Source of the DNA: Alphaproteobacteria bacterium
Lineage (GTDB): Bacteria > Pseudomonadota > Alphaproteobacteria > TMED109
Length of the DNA stretch: 36,396 bases
Assembly (NCBI GenBank): GCA_022824395.1
Contig: JAJDZX010000057.1
Location: forward strand, 1 to 36,396
Direction of reading: 5' to 3'
The notes under the pieces are model-generated. The model saw nothing but the letters and a program-made list of their open reading frames with translations. It did not search any database and had not been told where the DNA came from. Of the stretch, positions 1-8,044 are shown one piece after another. Position 1 is the stretch's first letter. Each line of letters starts with the position of its first letter. The position numbers were made by a program, and so were the translations under genes.

Positions 1-42
1 TGTAAGGCTTTGTTTGGAGCATGTCAAGGTCTTCTTATGTAA

Positions 43-306
43 GCACCCGTACAGGCAATAACGCCCCGCCGGCTGCAAGAAGCCATTGCTGTTCAGGGAG
101 TTGGGCGCGGGAACGGGCCTATTGCCAGCTTGAAGTTCCGACTAAAAGTGCGTTACGAGCATCACGATGACGGGCTCCAGCCCGACCTCGCCGGCAGCCT
201 GCATCAGCGACTCGGCCTCAAGCCAGTGCTCGAGGTCGTGGCCCCGGGAACGTTCGGACGGTTCAGTGCCAAGGCCAGCCGGGTGATCGACCATCGGGAG
301 CCCTGA
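43..306 (+). pseudogene. 3' remnant of a phenylacetate-CoA ligase-like (AMP-forming) gene
   Basis: The frame is open from just after a TAA at 40-42 to the TGA at 304-306 and has no plausible start. Its last 55 or so residues (from about position 133) look like the C-terminal lid domain of phenylacetate-CoA ligase-type adenylate-forming enzymes. They contain a beta-strand segment LKVRYEH, an amphipathic helix ending RLGLKP, then VAPGTFGRF and a terminal KASRVIDHR, which resembles the PGTLPR...KA.RVID.R ending of that family. The residues encoded by 43-130 do not resemble the rest of such an enzyme, and neither other forward frame continues the homology upstream. I infer a gene broken by deletion or insertion, leaving only the 3' end. 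The short match limits certainty, and the exact subfamily cannot be named. Confidence 0.4.
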
Positions 307-672
307 GCGGTTGGGCGTTAACGTGCGGGGAGTGCGCCGTTCGCCCGCGTGTTCCGCCTTCTGTCCGACCGCCTTCGGGCGCCGGGCCGGGGCACCCCGC
401 CGCCCGCCGGACCCGACGCGGCCGGTGCATGCTGGCGGCGGCTAGCTTCGTCCCGCGATCGCCGGGTCGGTCGTCGCGGGTGTCACCGCGCGGACATGCA
501 CAAGCGGCCCCGCCATGCGGTTCGGGCCACCGTCGCTACCCGATGTCCGCCTTCGCCTGAAGCCTGCCGGGATTTCTCCCGGCCCGTGCGCCACGAAGCC
601 GATGCGCACCGGCATCTGCCGCCCGTCTTCCCATAAGATCGTTGTCCCCGCCGCACGCCTTGCGAGGACCAC
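307..672. other. gene-free stretch before the TRAP operon
   Basis: These 366 bases contain open frames on both strands, but none has a credible ribosome binding site or recognisable protein sequence. The minus-strand frame here runs antisense into dctP. The stretch must carry the promoter of the TRAP operon, but I cannot identify a convincing -35/-10 pair. No RNA gene or strong hairpin was recognised. Confidence 0.5.
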
Positions 673-1716
673 ATGAAGTTCAGCGCACTCTGGAAGACGG
701 TCCTCGCGGCCAGCGTCGCCATGGCCGTCGCCCCGGTAGCCCAGGCGCAGGACTTCACGTTCAAGCTGCATCATTTCCTTGGTGCGAAGGCCCCGGCCCA
801 GACGCAGATGCTGGAGCCTTGGGCCAGGGCCGTGGAGGACAATTCCGGCGGCCGCGTGAAGATCGAGATGTTTCCTGCGATGACGCTCGGCGGCCGCCCG
901 CCCGAACTGGTCCAGCAGGCGCGCGACGGGGTCGTGGATCTGGTCTGGACCGTGAACGGCTATACGCCGGGTGCGTTCCCCCGGACCGAGGTCTTCGAGC
1001 TGCCGACCGTCTTCAGGAACGATCCCGCCGCCGCGAATCTTGCACTTCACGACATGTTTGAGGGCGACCTTGCCCAGGAGTACAAGGGCCTTGAGGTCAT
1101 GTTCCTGCACGTCCATGCCGGCATGGGCATCCACATGCGGGACCGGGAGGTTCGCCGGCCCGCGGATCTCGTCGGCGCCAAGCTCCGCATCCCGTCCCGC
1201 ACCGGGGCCTGGGCCATCACGGCGCTCGGCGCGATCCCGGTGGCCATGCCGGTCCCCGACCTGCCGCCAGCCCTGCAGAAAGGCGTCGTCGACGGCGCGT
1301 TCATTCCCTGGGAGATCATCCAGCCGCTCAAGATCGAGGAGCAGACTCGATACCAGATCGAAGGCATCGGGAAGGAACGGTTTGGCACCTCCGTTTTCCA
1401 GGTGTCGATGAACAAGCGGCGGTGGGACGGCCTCCCGGAAGATATCCAGCAGGCCTTCCGCGCTGCGTCAGACCGCAACTGGTGGCGTGAGGTCGGCAAC
1501 ATCTGGCGTGCTACCGATGATGTCGGAATCGAGCTCGCGGTCGATGCAGGAAATGTGCACATCACGCTGGGAGAGGAGGAGACGCAGGCGTTCCGGGATG
1601 CTCTGGCCCCGGTCGTGGACCGCTGGATCGAGGAGGTCTCGTCCAGGGACATCCCCGGGGCCGCGCTGGTGCAGCGGGCCCGCGCGCTGATTGCGGCCAA
1701 CGCCACGGCCAGGTAA
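673..1716 (+). CDS. TRAP transporter substrate-binding protein (DctP family)
   Basis: Periplasmic receptor of a tripartite ATP-independent periplasmic (TRAP) transporter. It captures a carboxylate-type ligand and delivers it to the DctQ-DctM membrane pair encoded immediately downstream. The 347-residue length is usual for the family. A Sec signal peptide is clear (Lys-containing n-region, hydrophobic core at about 9-20, likely cleavage after AQA at 23-25). The block GAKLRIPS...ALGAIPVAMP holds the conserved Arg (about R172) that in known DctP/SiaP proteins binds the ligand carboxylate. It is followed by the typical LPPALQKGVVDGAFIPWE region. The ATG at 673 has an AGGA-type ribosome site a few bases upstream. 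Its TAA shares an A with the ATG of the next gene, so the two are translationally coupled. The ligand cannot be read from sequence. The family assignment is very secure. Confidence 0.93.
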   Translation: MKFSALWKTVLAASVAMAVAPVAQAQDFTFKLHHFLGAKAPAQTQMLEPWARAVEDNSGGRVKIEMFPAMTLGGRPPELVQQARDGVVDLVWTVNGYTPGAFPRTEVFELPTVFRNDPAAANLALHDMFEGDLAQEYKGLEVMFLHVHAGMGIHMRDREVRRPADLVGAKLRIPSRTGAWAITALGAIPVAMPVPDLPPALQKGVVDGAFIPWEIIQPLKIEEQTRYQIEGIGKERFGTSVFQVSMNKRRWDGLPEDIQQAFRAASDRNWWREVGNIWRATDDVGIELAVDAGNVHITLGEEETQAFRDALAPVVDRWIEEVSSRDIPGAALVQRARALIAANATAR

Positions 1717-2228
1717 TGGCCCTCGCTGCGCGCAGGGGCCGCTCGGGGCTTGCAGGGGCGGCGGCCGCCGTCATCGATGCGTGGGCGCTGCTTGGCGGCC
1801 TCACGCTGCTGGCAGTGGTCGCGATGAACGTTGCTTCCGTGATCGGGGGCGCGGTCTGGGCGCCTTTCCCCGGCGACTTCGAACTGACGCAGATCGGCGT
1901 CGCTGTCGCCGCCTTCGCGTTCCTGCCCTACTGCGAGTTGACGGGTGCCAACGTGACAGCGGACATCTTCACCGCCCGTGCGGGCCGGCGGATGCTGGCG
2001 ATGTTCAAGCTGCTGGCGTCCGTCGTCGCGTTCCTCTTCAGCCTCCTACTGCTCTGGCGGATGTCCGGCGGCCTGCTCGACCAGAAGGAGTACAACTACA
2101 TCACGGCGATCGTGGAATTCCCGATCTGGATCGCCTTCGTGCCGATCCTGATCTCGCTCGCGCTGCTGGCAACCGCAGCGGCGATCACGTTGGGCGAGAA
2201 CGCGCGCGGCATCACCGGACGACCGTAG
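1716..2228 (+). CDS. TRAP transporter small permease (DctQ family)
   Basis: Small integral membrane subunit of the TRAP transporter. It holds four hydrophobic segments (about residues 15-42, 50-70, 90-115 and 135-158), the usual architecture of DctQ proteins, in 170 residues. The second segment region reads IGVAVAAFAFLPYCEL, followed by GANVTADIF; this matches the GANI.VD.F-type loop of the family and helps identify it. The ATG overlaps the stop codon of the receptor gene by one base, and the large permease starts one base after its own stop, so the three genes form a tight operon. Its role is to pair with DctM in the inner membrane to drive Na+-coupled import. The assignment relies on hydropathy, size and operon position as well as the short motif. 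Confidence 0.9.
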   Translation: MALAARRGRSGLAGAAAAVIDAWALLGGLTLLAVVAMNVASVIGGAVWAPFPGDFELTQIGVAVAAFAFLPYCELTGANVTADIFTARAGRRMLAMFKLLASVVAFLFSLLLLWRMSGGLLDQKEYNYITAIVEFPIWIAFVPILISLALLATAAAITLGENARGITGRP

Positions 2229-2229
2229 G

Positions 2230-3588
2230 GTGACGGAGCCCATCCTCCTCGGCCTCGGCTCTCTGGCCGTCCTCGTCGCGCTGATCGCCATCCGCATGCC
2301 GATTGCGTATGCGATGATCCTGGTGGGCGGTGTCGGCATCACGATCGTGGATGGGCCGGCGCTGGTCCTGAACCAGCTCAAGACGCTCGCCTACGGTCAA
2401 TTCTCGATCTACGACCTTTCGGTCGTGCCGATGTTCATCTTGATGGGCGCCCTAGCCGGCAAGGCCGAGCTCTCCACGGCGCTCTTTCGCGCGGCCAATG
2501 CCTGGCTGGGATGGCTCCGGGGCGGTGCTGCGATGGCGGCAATCGCCGGCTGCGCGGGCTTCGGCGCAGTCTGCGGCTCATCCCTGGCCACCGCCTCCAC
2601 CATGGGCCGTGTCGCCCTGCCCGAGCTTGAGCGCTACCGCTACTCGGGGGCGCTGGCGACCGGGTCGCTCGCCGCGGGCGGCGTGCTCGGCATCCTGATC
2701 CCGCCCTCGGTCGTTCTCATCGTCTACTCGATCATCGTCGAGGCAAACATCGTCACCATGTTCGCGGCCGCGCTGCTGCCGGGTCTGCTGGCGGTGGCGC
2801 TGTTCCTGCTGACCATCGCCCTGTACGTCACGATCCGCCCCGACGCCGGCCCCCGCCATGATGGAGTCGACGCCGCAGAGTTTCGCGCCGCGACCATCGG
2901 CGCGATTCCCGTCCTCGTCATCTTCGGGATCGTCCTGGGCGGCATCTACGCAGGCCTCTACAACCCGACGCCGGCCGCGGCCGTCGGCGTTGCCCTGGTG
3001 TGGCTTTACGGCGCCTGGACGCGGGAGATCGGGCTATCGGAGATGATCGCGGCGCTCCGCGAAACTGCCGGCACGACCGGCATGATCTACCTGATCCTAC
3101 TCGGTGCCGAGCAGATGAAGATCTACATGTCCCGGATCGGATTGCCGCAGGCGACTGCCGAGTGGGTTCTCGCGACGGGCATGGCGCCGATGGTGGTGCT
3201 GCTCCTGCTCCTGCTGGCACTGATCTTCCTCGGCTGTCTGATGGACAGCCTGTCCATGATCCTGCTCGTCATCCCGTTCTTCTGGCCCGTGCTCGTGGAC
3301 CTCAATGGCGGCCTCTACATGGCCGCGGATGGTGCCGGCTTCGGCATGTCGACCGAGCATCTGAAGATCTGGTTCGGCATTCTCGCGCTCATCGTGGTGG
3401 AGCTTGGCCTGATCACGCCGCCGGTGGGTATGAACGCCTTCGTCATCTCGGCGCTCGCCCGCGACACGCCCATGCGCGAGACCTTCAAGGGCGTCGCTCC
3501 GTTCTTCTGCGCCGAGCTGCTGCGCGTCGGCATGATCCTCGCCTTCCCCGTCCTCACGCTCTGGCTTCCCCGGTTGCTTTCCGGGTAA
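2230..3588 (+). CDS. TRAP transporter large permease (DctM family)
   Basis: Large membrane subunit that forms the transport path of the TRAP system. The 452 residues are almost wholly hydrophobic, consistent with 12 or so membrane segments. Family-typical stretches are visible: MPIAYAMILVG near the start, GSSLATASTMGRVALPEL in the first half, GGVLGILIPPSVVLIVY, and near the C-terminus ELGLITPPVGMNAFV. The two related blocks (LIPPS... and ITPPVG...) are the inverted-repeat ligand and ion-binding hairpins of the DctM/ion transporter superfamily. Translation starts at GTG 2230, one base after the DctQ stop, suggesting coupling. No frameshift or missing domain is seen, so the transporter appears complete and functional. 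Confidence 0.93.
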   Translation: MTEPILLGLGSLAVLVALIAIRMPIAYAMILVGGVGITIVDGPALVLNQLKTLAYGQFSIYDLSVVPMFILMGALAGKAELSTALFRAANAWLGWLRGGAAMAAIAGCAGFGAVCGSSLATASTMGRVALPELERYRYSGALATGSLAAGGVLGILIPPSVVLIVYSIIVEANIVTMFAAALLPGLLAVALFLLTIALYVTIRPDAGPRHDGVDAAEFRAATIGAIPVLVIFGIVLGGIYAGLYNPTPAAAVGVALVWLYGAWTREIGLSEMIAALRETAGTTGMIYLILLGAEQMKIYMSRIGLPQATAEWVLATGMAPMVVLLLLLLALIFLGCLMDSLSMILLVIPFFWPVLVDLNGGLYMAADGAGFGMSTEHLKIWFGILALIVVELGLITPPVGMNAFVISALARDTPMRETFKGVAPFFCAELLRVGMILAFPVLTLWLPRLLSG

Positions 3589-3751
3589 TCGGGAGGGGCT
3601 GGCTCAGGCACCGGCCGGCGTTGTCCCGGGGCGCTCGCCCGCCGCGCCGCTGCCCGTTGCGTACCGGGAAGGCCGCCGCCGGCAAGCAGAAACCCCTTGG
3701 TAGTCTGCCGCCGTTTGCCGCGACGGGTCATGGCGCCGGGGCCTGGTCAAC

Positions 3752-4522
3752 ATGAGAGTTGTCTTCAGCCGAAAGGGCCTCGACAGCAGCCCGCAAGGAG
3801 GGCGCGGGGTGTCACCGATCGTCGATGGCCGGCCGGTCAGTATTCCCATTCCGACCCGGCATCGCCCGTCCCGGACGACCTACCGAGATCTGGGGCTCGG
3901 CGACCTCGTGGCGCAGGCCACGAGGGGACGACTGAACGGGTCGAGTTTCTGCCACCATGATCCGATGTTCGAAGGTGGCCGATGCGCCTTCGGTCAGACC
4001 GGCGCCGCGCAGTCGCATCTCGCCAACAATGGGGTTGGTGTCGGCGATGTGTTCCTGTTCTTCGGGCTGTTCGGCAGCCGCGACGGGACCGACCGGCATC
4101 ATCGTATCTTCGGGTACCTGAAGGTCGAAGGCGTGATCGCGGCGGGGTCCCGACCCGGTCCCGACGATCGGCTCCGGGGGTTCTCGCAGCAGCATCCCCA
4201 CACGATCGGCGACTGGCCGCCGAACAACACCATTTACTTGGGGCCAGGTGCGACTGCCGTCGCCGTCGGGTGCACGCTCCGGCTCTCCGTGGCTGGCGGA
4301 CCGGTGAGTCGGTGGTCGGTCCCGCCCTGGCTGCGCCGTGCCGGACTGACCTATCACGCGAACGCCGAGCGGTGGGGTCCCGATCACTCGCTCCACGTGG
4401 TCGCGCGGGGCCAGGAATTTGTCTCGGACATCTCCGGCGTTACCGGGGCCGCCCCGTGGCTCGATGGTGTCCTGGCGGCCATCGCCGGCGCGGGCGATGC
4501 GCCGGGAGCTGCGGGCCGATAG
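3752..4522 (+). CDS. Nmad3-family protein (nucleotide-modification-associated domain 3)
   Basis: A 256-residue protein I recognise as the Nmad3 type. Diagnostic stretches are an N-terminal MRVVFSRKGLDSS, then SPIVDGRPVSIPIP, TYRDLGLGDL, CHHDPMF, FGQTGAAQSHLANNGVGVG followed by DVFLFFGLF, HRIFGYLKVEGV and a late HPH...NNTIYL block. This family was defined by comparative genomics of phage and bacterial DNA hypermodification systems and is predicted to act in base modification. No biochemical reaction is established that I know of. It lies 163 bases after the TRAP operon and 294 bases before a carboxylate-amine ligase gene, with no phage structural genes or methyltransferase nearby. No strong Shine-Dalgarno site precedes the ATG at 3752, so the start is less certain than the family. 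The protein is soluble, without signal peptide or membrane segment. Confidence 0.72.
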   Translation: MRVVFSRKGLDSSPQGGRGVSPIVDGRPVSIPIPTRHRPSRTTYRDLGLGDLVAQATRGRLNGSSFCHHDPMFEGGRCAFGQTGAAQSHLANNGVGVGDVFLFFGLFGSRDGTDRHHRIFGYLKVEGVIAAGSRPGPDDRLRGFSQQHPHTIGDWPPNNTIYLGPGATAVAVGCTLRLSVAGGPVSRWSVPPWLRRAGLTYHANAERWGPDHSLHVVARGQEFVSDISGVTGAAPWLDGVLAAIAGAGDAPGAAGR

Positions 4523-4816
4523 CACAGTCCGGGCGCCGCGCGGTTGCGGGGCTCGCCGGGGCGTTCGATCTGCAAGTCCCTTGATACGTGATATGAACCC
4601 GTTCGGGCGTCGGGCCACCGAGCTTGCGACGATTCGGACCTGCTCGCGCTCGGGCTATCACGCAACTTCGGTACGGCCGGATGGCGGCATGCACTGCGCG
4701 GATGCGGTATGGAGAAACCGGGTGTCGACCGGGTTCGTGTCGCGTGCCGGGTGGTGGCGCAACGCGGACGGTCTGGTCCCCTTTGGGATACGTCAGCGAT
4801 AACGAAAGAGCCGGAC

Positions 4817-5953
4817 ATGGTGGCGGGTGCGAAGAATTTTACCGTGGGCGTCGAGGAGGAGTATCTCCTCGTCGACCGTGACAGCCGGGAATTGATTCGC
4901 ACCGCGCCGACGGCGGTTCTCGAGCAGTGCGTGGCCAGTCTCGGGTCCCAGGTCAAGACCGAGTTCCAGCAGTCCCAGGTCGAGGTCAATACGGAGGTCT
5001 GCGAGACGATCGGGGAAGTGCGGGATGATCTCCGGCGGCTGCGCGAAACCGTTGCCCGGTGCGCCGAAACGGAAGGACTGGGGCTGGTTGCCTCGTCCAC
5101 GCACCCGTCAGCAAAATGGGAGGACCAGCAATCGACCCCGCAGGATCGATACATCGGCCTGGCGCGCGACCTTCAGGGCGTGGGCAGGCGGCTGATTACC
5201 TGCGGGATGCACATCCACATCTGCATCGACGAGGATGACCTGCGGCTCGACCTGATGAATCAGGTCACGTATTTCTTGCCGCACCTGTTGGCGCTGAGCA
5301 CGTCCAGTCCGTTCTGGCACGGTGAAGACACCGGCCTCGCATCCTACCGGTTGTCTATTTTCGACAATCTGCCACGAACCGGGCTGCCCGAAACCTTCGC
5401 GAGCTGGGCCGAGTACCAGCGTCACGTCAATGTCCTGGCCAATACCGGGGTCATCGAGGACGCCAGCATGATCTGGTGGGATATCCGGCCTTCCGTGCGG
5501 TTTCCGACCATCGAGATGCGCATCTGCGACGTGTGTACCAGGCTGGAGGACGCGGTGGTGATCACGGCGCTGTTCCGGTGTCTCGTGCACATGCTGTTCC
5601 GCCTGCGCCGGCTGAACCAGCGGTGGCGGGACTACGCGCCCATGCTGGTTGCGGAAAATCGCTGGCGAGCCCAGCGGTACGGCATCGACGCCGGTCTCAT
5701 TGATTTCGGTCGCGGCACGATCGTGCCGTTCCCGGACCTGCTCGACGAAATTCTCGACCTGGTTGCTCCCGATGCCGACGAACTGGGGTGTACCGGCGAG
5801 CTGCTGCAGGCACGGGAGATCGTGGCCCGAGGCACGAGCGCGCATCGCCAGCGCCGGACCTACCAGACGGCGCGCGCGGAGGGCGCCAGTTCCGATGAAG
5901 CGCTCCGGGCCGTGGTGGACATGCTGATAGCCGAGAGCAAGGCGCAAACCTAG
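4817..5953 (+). CDS. carboxylate-amine ligase, YbdK/glutamate-cysteine ligase type 2 family
   Basis: Member of the GCS2 family, ATP-dependent ligases that join a carboxylate to an amine. E. coli YbdK has weak glutamate-cysteine ligase activity, and the true substrate of most members is unknown. The ATG at 4817 is preferred over an in-frame start at 4709 because it has AAAGAG about eight bases upstream and gives 378 residues, close to the family's usual 370 or so. Hallmarks in order are TVGVEEEYLLVD at the N-terminus (metal/ATP-binding glutamates), THPSAKW, CGMHIHICID, the LSTSSPFWHGEDTGLASYR block, and IRPSVRFPTIEMRICD. A late AENRWRAQRYGID segment also fits. It follows the Nmad3 gene on the same strand after 294 bases in which I see no gene. 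It converges on mepA. Confidence 0.88.
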   Translation: MVAGAKNFTVGVEEEYLLVDRDSRELIRTAPTAVLEQCVASLGSQVKTEFQQSQVEVNTEVCETIGEVRDDLRRLRETVARCAETEGLGLVASSTHPSAKWEDQQSTPQDRYIGLARDLQGVGRRLITCGMHIHICIDEDDLRLDLMNQVTYFLPHLLALSTSSPFWHGEDTGLASYRLSIFDNLPRTGLPETFASWAEYQRHVNVLANTGVIEDASMIWWDIRPSVRFPTIEMRICDVCTRLEDAVVITALFRCLVHMLFRLRRLNQRWRDYAPMLVAENRWRAQRYGIDAGLIDFGRGTIVPFPDLLDEILDLVAPDADELGCTGELLQAREIVARGTSAHRQRRTYQTARAEGASSDEALRAVVDMLIAESKAQT

Positions 5954-5993
5954 CGAAATCGCACAGGAGGGCCCGGGCACGCGACGTCCCGAA

Positions 5994-6008
5994 GTCCGGC
6001 GGCCGGAC
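5994..6008. terminator. short perfect hairpin between converging genes
   Basis: GTCCGG and CCGGAC form a perfect 6-bp stem around a 3-base CGG loop, 40 bases after the ligase stop and 29 bases before the mepA stop. There is no T-tract on either strand, so termination is an inference from position and symmetry only. Confidence 0.3.
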
Positions 6009-6036
6009 GCCCGCGAACGCGCCAGCAGGTATTGCC

Positions 6037-6921
6037 TTACTCAGAGTCAAGCACTGTGCGGCAGACGCCCGGCAGGTCCGCAAGCGTGAGTTCCGGCGGC
6101 ACGTCCCCGGGTGCGGGTGGCGGCGGGTTCAGCGCCTCGTCCGTGAACCACCACGCGAGCGTCTCGTCGCAACCATCGCCAGCAGGCGGCAGTTTCTGCT
6201 CGACACAGCCGCTTCTTTCCGGGCAGCGCAGGCGCACGTGAAAATGGGAATCGTGCCCCCACCACGGCCGGACCTTGCGCAGCCAGTCGGTGTCTCCGGG
6301 TTCTCGCGTTTCGCAAAGTCGGCGCTTGATCGCGGCGTTCACGAAAATCCGTGCCACCGCGGGGTCGCTGGCCGCCACCTTCAAGATTTCGGCATGGGCC
6401 GGGGTCCAGTGCTCATTGACGGCCAGACGGTTCGCGGCAACGACCGAAGGGGAACCGATCGTCTCGCGGTCTTCCGTAGTCAGATCAAGAGCGCGGCCGG
6501 GGCGAAGCCAGATGTCCGCGTCGAGCCCGATCTGATGCGATCGGTGGCCCGAAAGCATGGGACCGCCGCGCGGTTGGCTGATGTCGCCGACGTACAATCC
6601 GGCCCAGCCCACGGAAGGGCCATCTCGGGCTAACCGCTCGATGAAAGCGATCATCACCGGGTGCCCCCAGTAACGATTTCTGGACAGGCGCATGGCCTGC
6701 CAGCCGGGACCGGATTCCGGGAGTGGCACGGCACCGGCGAGGCATCCAGCCGCATACCGGCCGTGCGCCGCCGCGTTGCCCGGCGTCGGCGCAGCAATCG
6801 CGCCGAAGGTGAATTTCGCCGGCTCCGCGGCAGCTGCGCTGCAGATGATCAGCGCCAGTGCCGGTGCGGCGCGGACGATGGTCCGCCACGTTGCGTCGCC
6901 GGAAACGCGTTGCCTGGACAT
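6037..6921 (-). CDS. mepA: penicillin-insensitive murein DD-endopeptidase MepA
   Basis: Periplasmic LAS-family zinc peptidase that cuts D-Ala-meso-DAP cross-links in peptidoglycan. The 294-residue protein has a hydrophobic export segment (about residues 18-32, ending AAA-EP), then the MepA core. The motif SGHRSHQIGLDADIW (about 124-138) supplies the conserved His/Asp zinc ligands. WWGHDSHFHVRLRCP (about 220-234) supplies the second cluster, including H223, H226 and H228. NRYWGHP and the substrate-groove region near LAVNEHWTPAH also fit. The ATG at 6921 encodes a basic n-region before the hydrophobic core, consistent with secretion. The gene is alone on its strand here, with a gene-free stretch upstream towards the divergent usp gene. 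Several cysteines (about C203, C233, C239) could form disulfides, as in the E. coli enzyme. Confidence 0.93.
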   Translation of the reverse strand: MSRQRVSGDATWRTIVRAAPALALIICSAAAAEPAKFTFGAIAAPTPGNAAAHGRYAAGCLAGAVPLPESGPGWQAMRLSRNRYWGHPVMIAFIERLARDGPSVGWAGLYVGDISQPRGGPMLSGHRSHQIGLDADIWLRPGRALDLTTEDRETIGSPSVVAANRLAVNEHWTPAHAEILKVAASDPAVARIFVNAAIKRRLCETREPGDTDWLRKVRPWWGHDSHFHVRLRCPERSGCVEQKLPPAGDGCDETLAWWFTDEALNPPPPAPGDVPPELTLADLPGVCRTVLDSE

Positions 6922-7374
6922 TGGCCTTCGTCCCGTGTTTCCGAGCGGGTGGGTGAACGGCCGTGCGCGCCATTCCGGGCCAAACCTAGGCGGTGCGCAC
7001 GCTTACCTCAACGGGTGCCGAGAAGGCGTCGCGCGGCCGGCCCAAGCCGCACCTGCGAGCCGGCCCTCGCACGGGAGACTCCCGGCGGGCTCAGTCTTCG
7101 CGCGAGGCGGGTATCGTGACTGGCACTCCTAACGGGATTGCCACGGCGCGGCGGGGCGATCTGACCGCCCCCGGGCGGAGACCATCCAGGTGCTGCGGCG
7201 CGCGCGTCCCGCCGGGTGCTCGGGCCAGCCGCCTGCCGCCGACTGGTTGCGCTGGAGGATCAACAGCGGCAAACTATCCCATTCGGCCACACGACCTGAT
7301 CGAACGGCAGTGATATCAGTGGGTTAGAATCAACGAGGTCGCGACAGGCTCGGACGCATCATGGGATCAGCGCA
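6922..7374. other. gene-free divergent intergenic region (mepA / usp)
   Basis: These 453 bases separate two divergently transcribed genes and must hold both promoters. Open frames exist but encode Arg/Gly/Pro-rich products with no recognisable features. A TTAGAAT element at about 7323 could be a -10 box for usp, but no matching -35 was found. No tRNA-like cloverleaf or riboswitch was recognised. Confidence 0.45.
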
Positions 7375-7869
7375 ATGGTACGAGAACGCCCACGCGAACG
7401 GCCGGCCGGACGTATCAAGTTCCTGGTCTGCATCGACGACAGCGAAGAGTGCCGGACGGCGCTGCGGTTCGCCTGCATGCGGGCACAGAATACGGGCGGC
7501 AAGGTCAGCCTGGTCTACGTCATCGAGCCAGACAACTTCAATCTGAGCGGATCGGTCCAGGAAATCATGACCGAGGAAGCTCGCGACCGGGCGCGGGCCG
7601 CGCTGGAGGAGTGCGCGGGCGAGGTCTTCGAAGAGTTTGGTGTCCGTCCCGAAATGGCGGTTCGGGAGGGGGAGAAGGCCAACACGATTCTGACGACGAT
7701 CGAGGATGACGAGAGCATCAATATTCTGGTGTTGGGCGCCGCCCCCGAAGGTGCCGGGTCCAATCGTCTGATCACCTACCTGTCGGGTCAGGTGACCAAG
7801 CGCCTCCATATCCCGCTTACCATCGTGCCGGGAGACCTGGACGATGAGCGGCTTCGCTGGATCACGTAG
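7375..7869 (+). CDS. universal stress protein (UspA family)
   Basis: Single-domain cytoplasmic Usp of 164 residues with the alternating beta/alpha pattern of the family. It opens with IKFLVCIDDSEECRTALRFA (strand 1, DD and helix 1) and follows with VSLVYVIEPDNF, NILVLGA and a closing strand IPLTIVPGDL. This closely resembles a Usp subtype common in Alphaproteobacteria, in which the last strand is followed by a short acidic tail (DDERL). The classic ATP-binding G-x2-G-x9-G-S/T motif is not clear, so nucleotide binding cannot be claimed. A weak GGGA element precedes the ATG. The gene lies 175 bases before rpoH on the same strand, and the position fits a stress-response neighbourhood; cotranscription is not shown. 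Members protect cells in stasis by mechanisms that are mostly undefined. Confidence 0.88.
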   Translation: MVRERPRERPAGRIKFLVCIDDSEECRTALRFACMRAQNTGGKVSLVYVIEPDNFNLSGSVQEIMTEEARDRARAALEECAGEVFEEFGVRPEMAVREGEKANTILTTIEDDESINILVLGAAPEGAGSNRLITYLSGQVTKRLHIPLTIVPGDLDDERLRWIT

Positions 7870-8044
7870 GGACCAGCGGTTCCCGGCCACGGGAGCACGT
7901 TTCCCGATCCCGTAACAATTCTGTGAATTCTCCGCTATTCGGTGATCTTGCGTCTAGCGTGCGATTGGAACCGAATGTGCATCGTCCGTTGCCCGTGTCG
8001 GTCCGCGGATCCACGGCCGCACGTTCGGCGGAAAGGGGGAATGG

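Noticed and set aside
349..636. 95-codon open frame before the TRAP operon
   Set aside because: Low-complexity Arg/Pro-rich product, no ribosome site and no recognisable domain.
6993..7313. 106-codon open frame in the mepA-usp gap
   Set aside because: Arg/Gly/Pro-rich composition typical of chance frames in GC-rich DNA and no ribosome binding site.
7947..7978. Possible sigma-32 promoter (CTTGCGT) before rpoH
   Set aside because: The only -10 candidate, around CCGAATGT, is a poor match and the spacing is too long.
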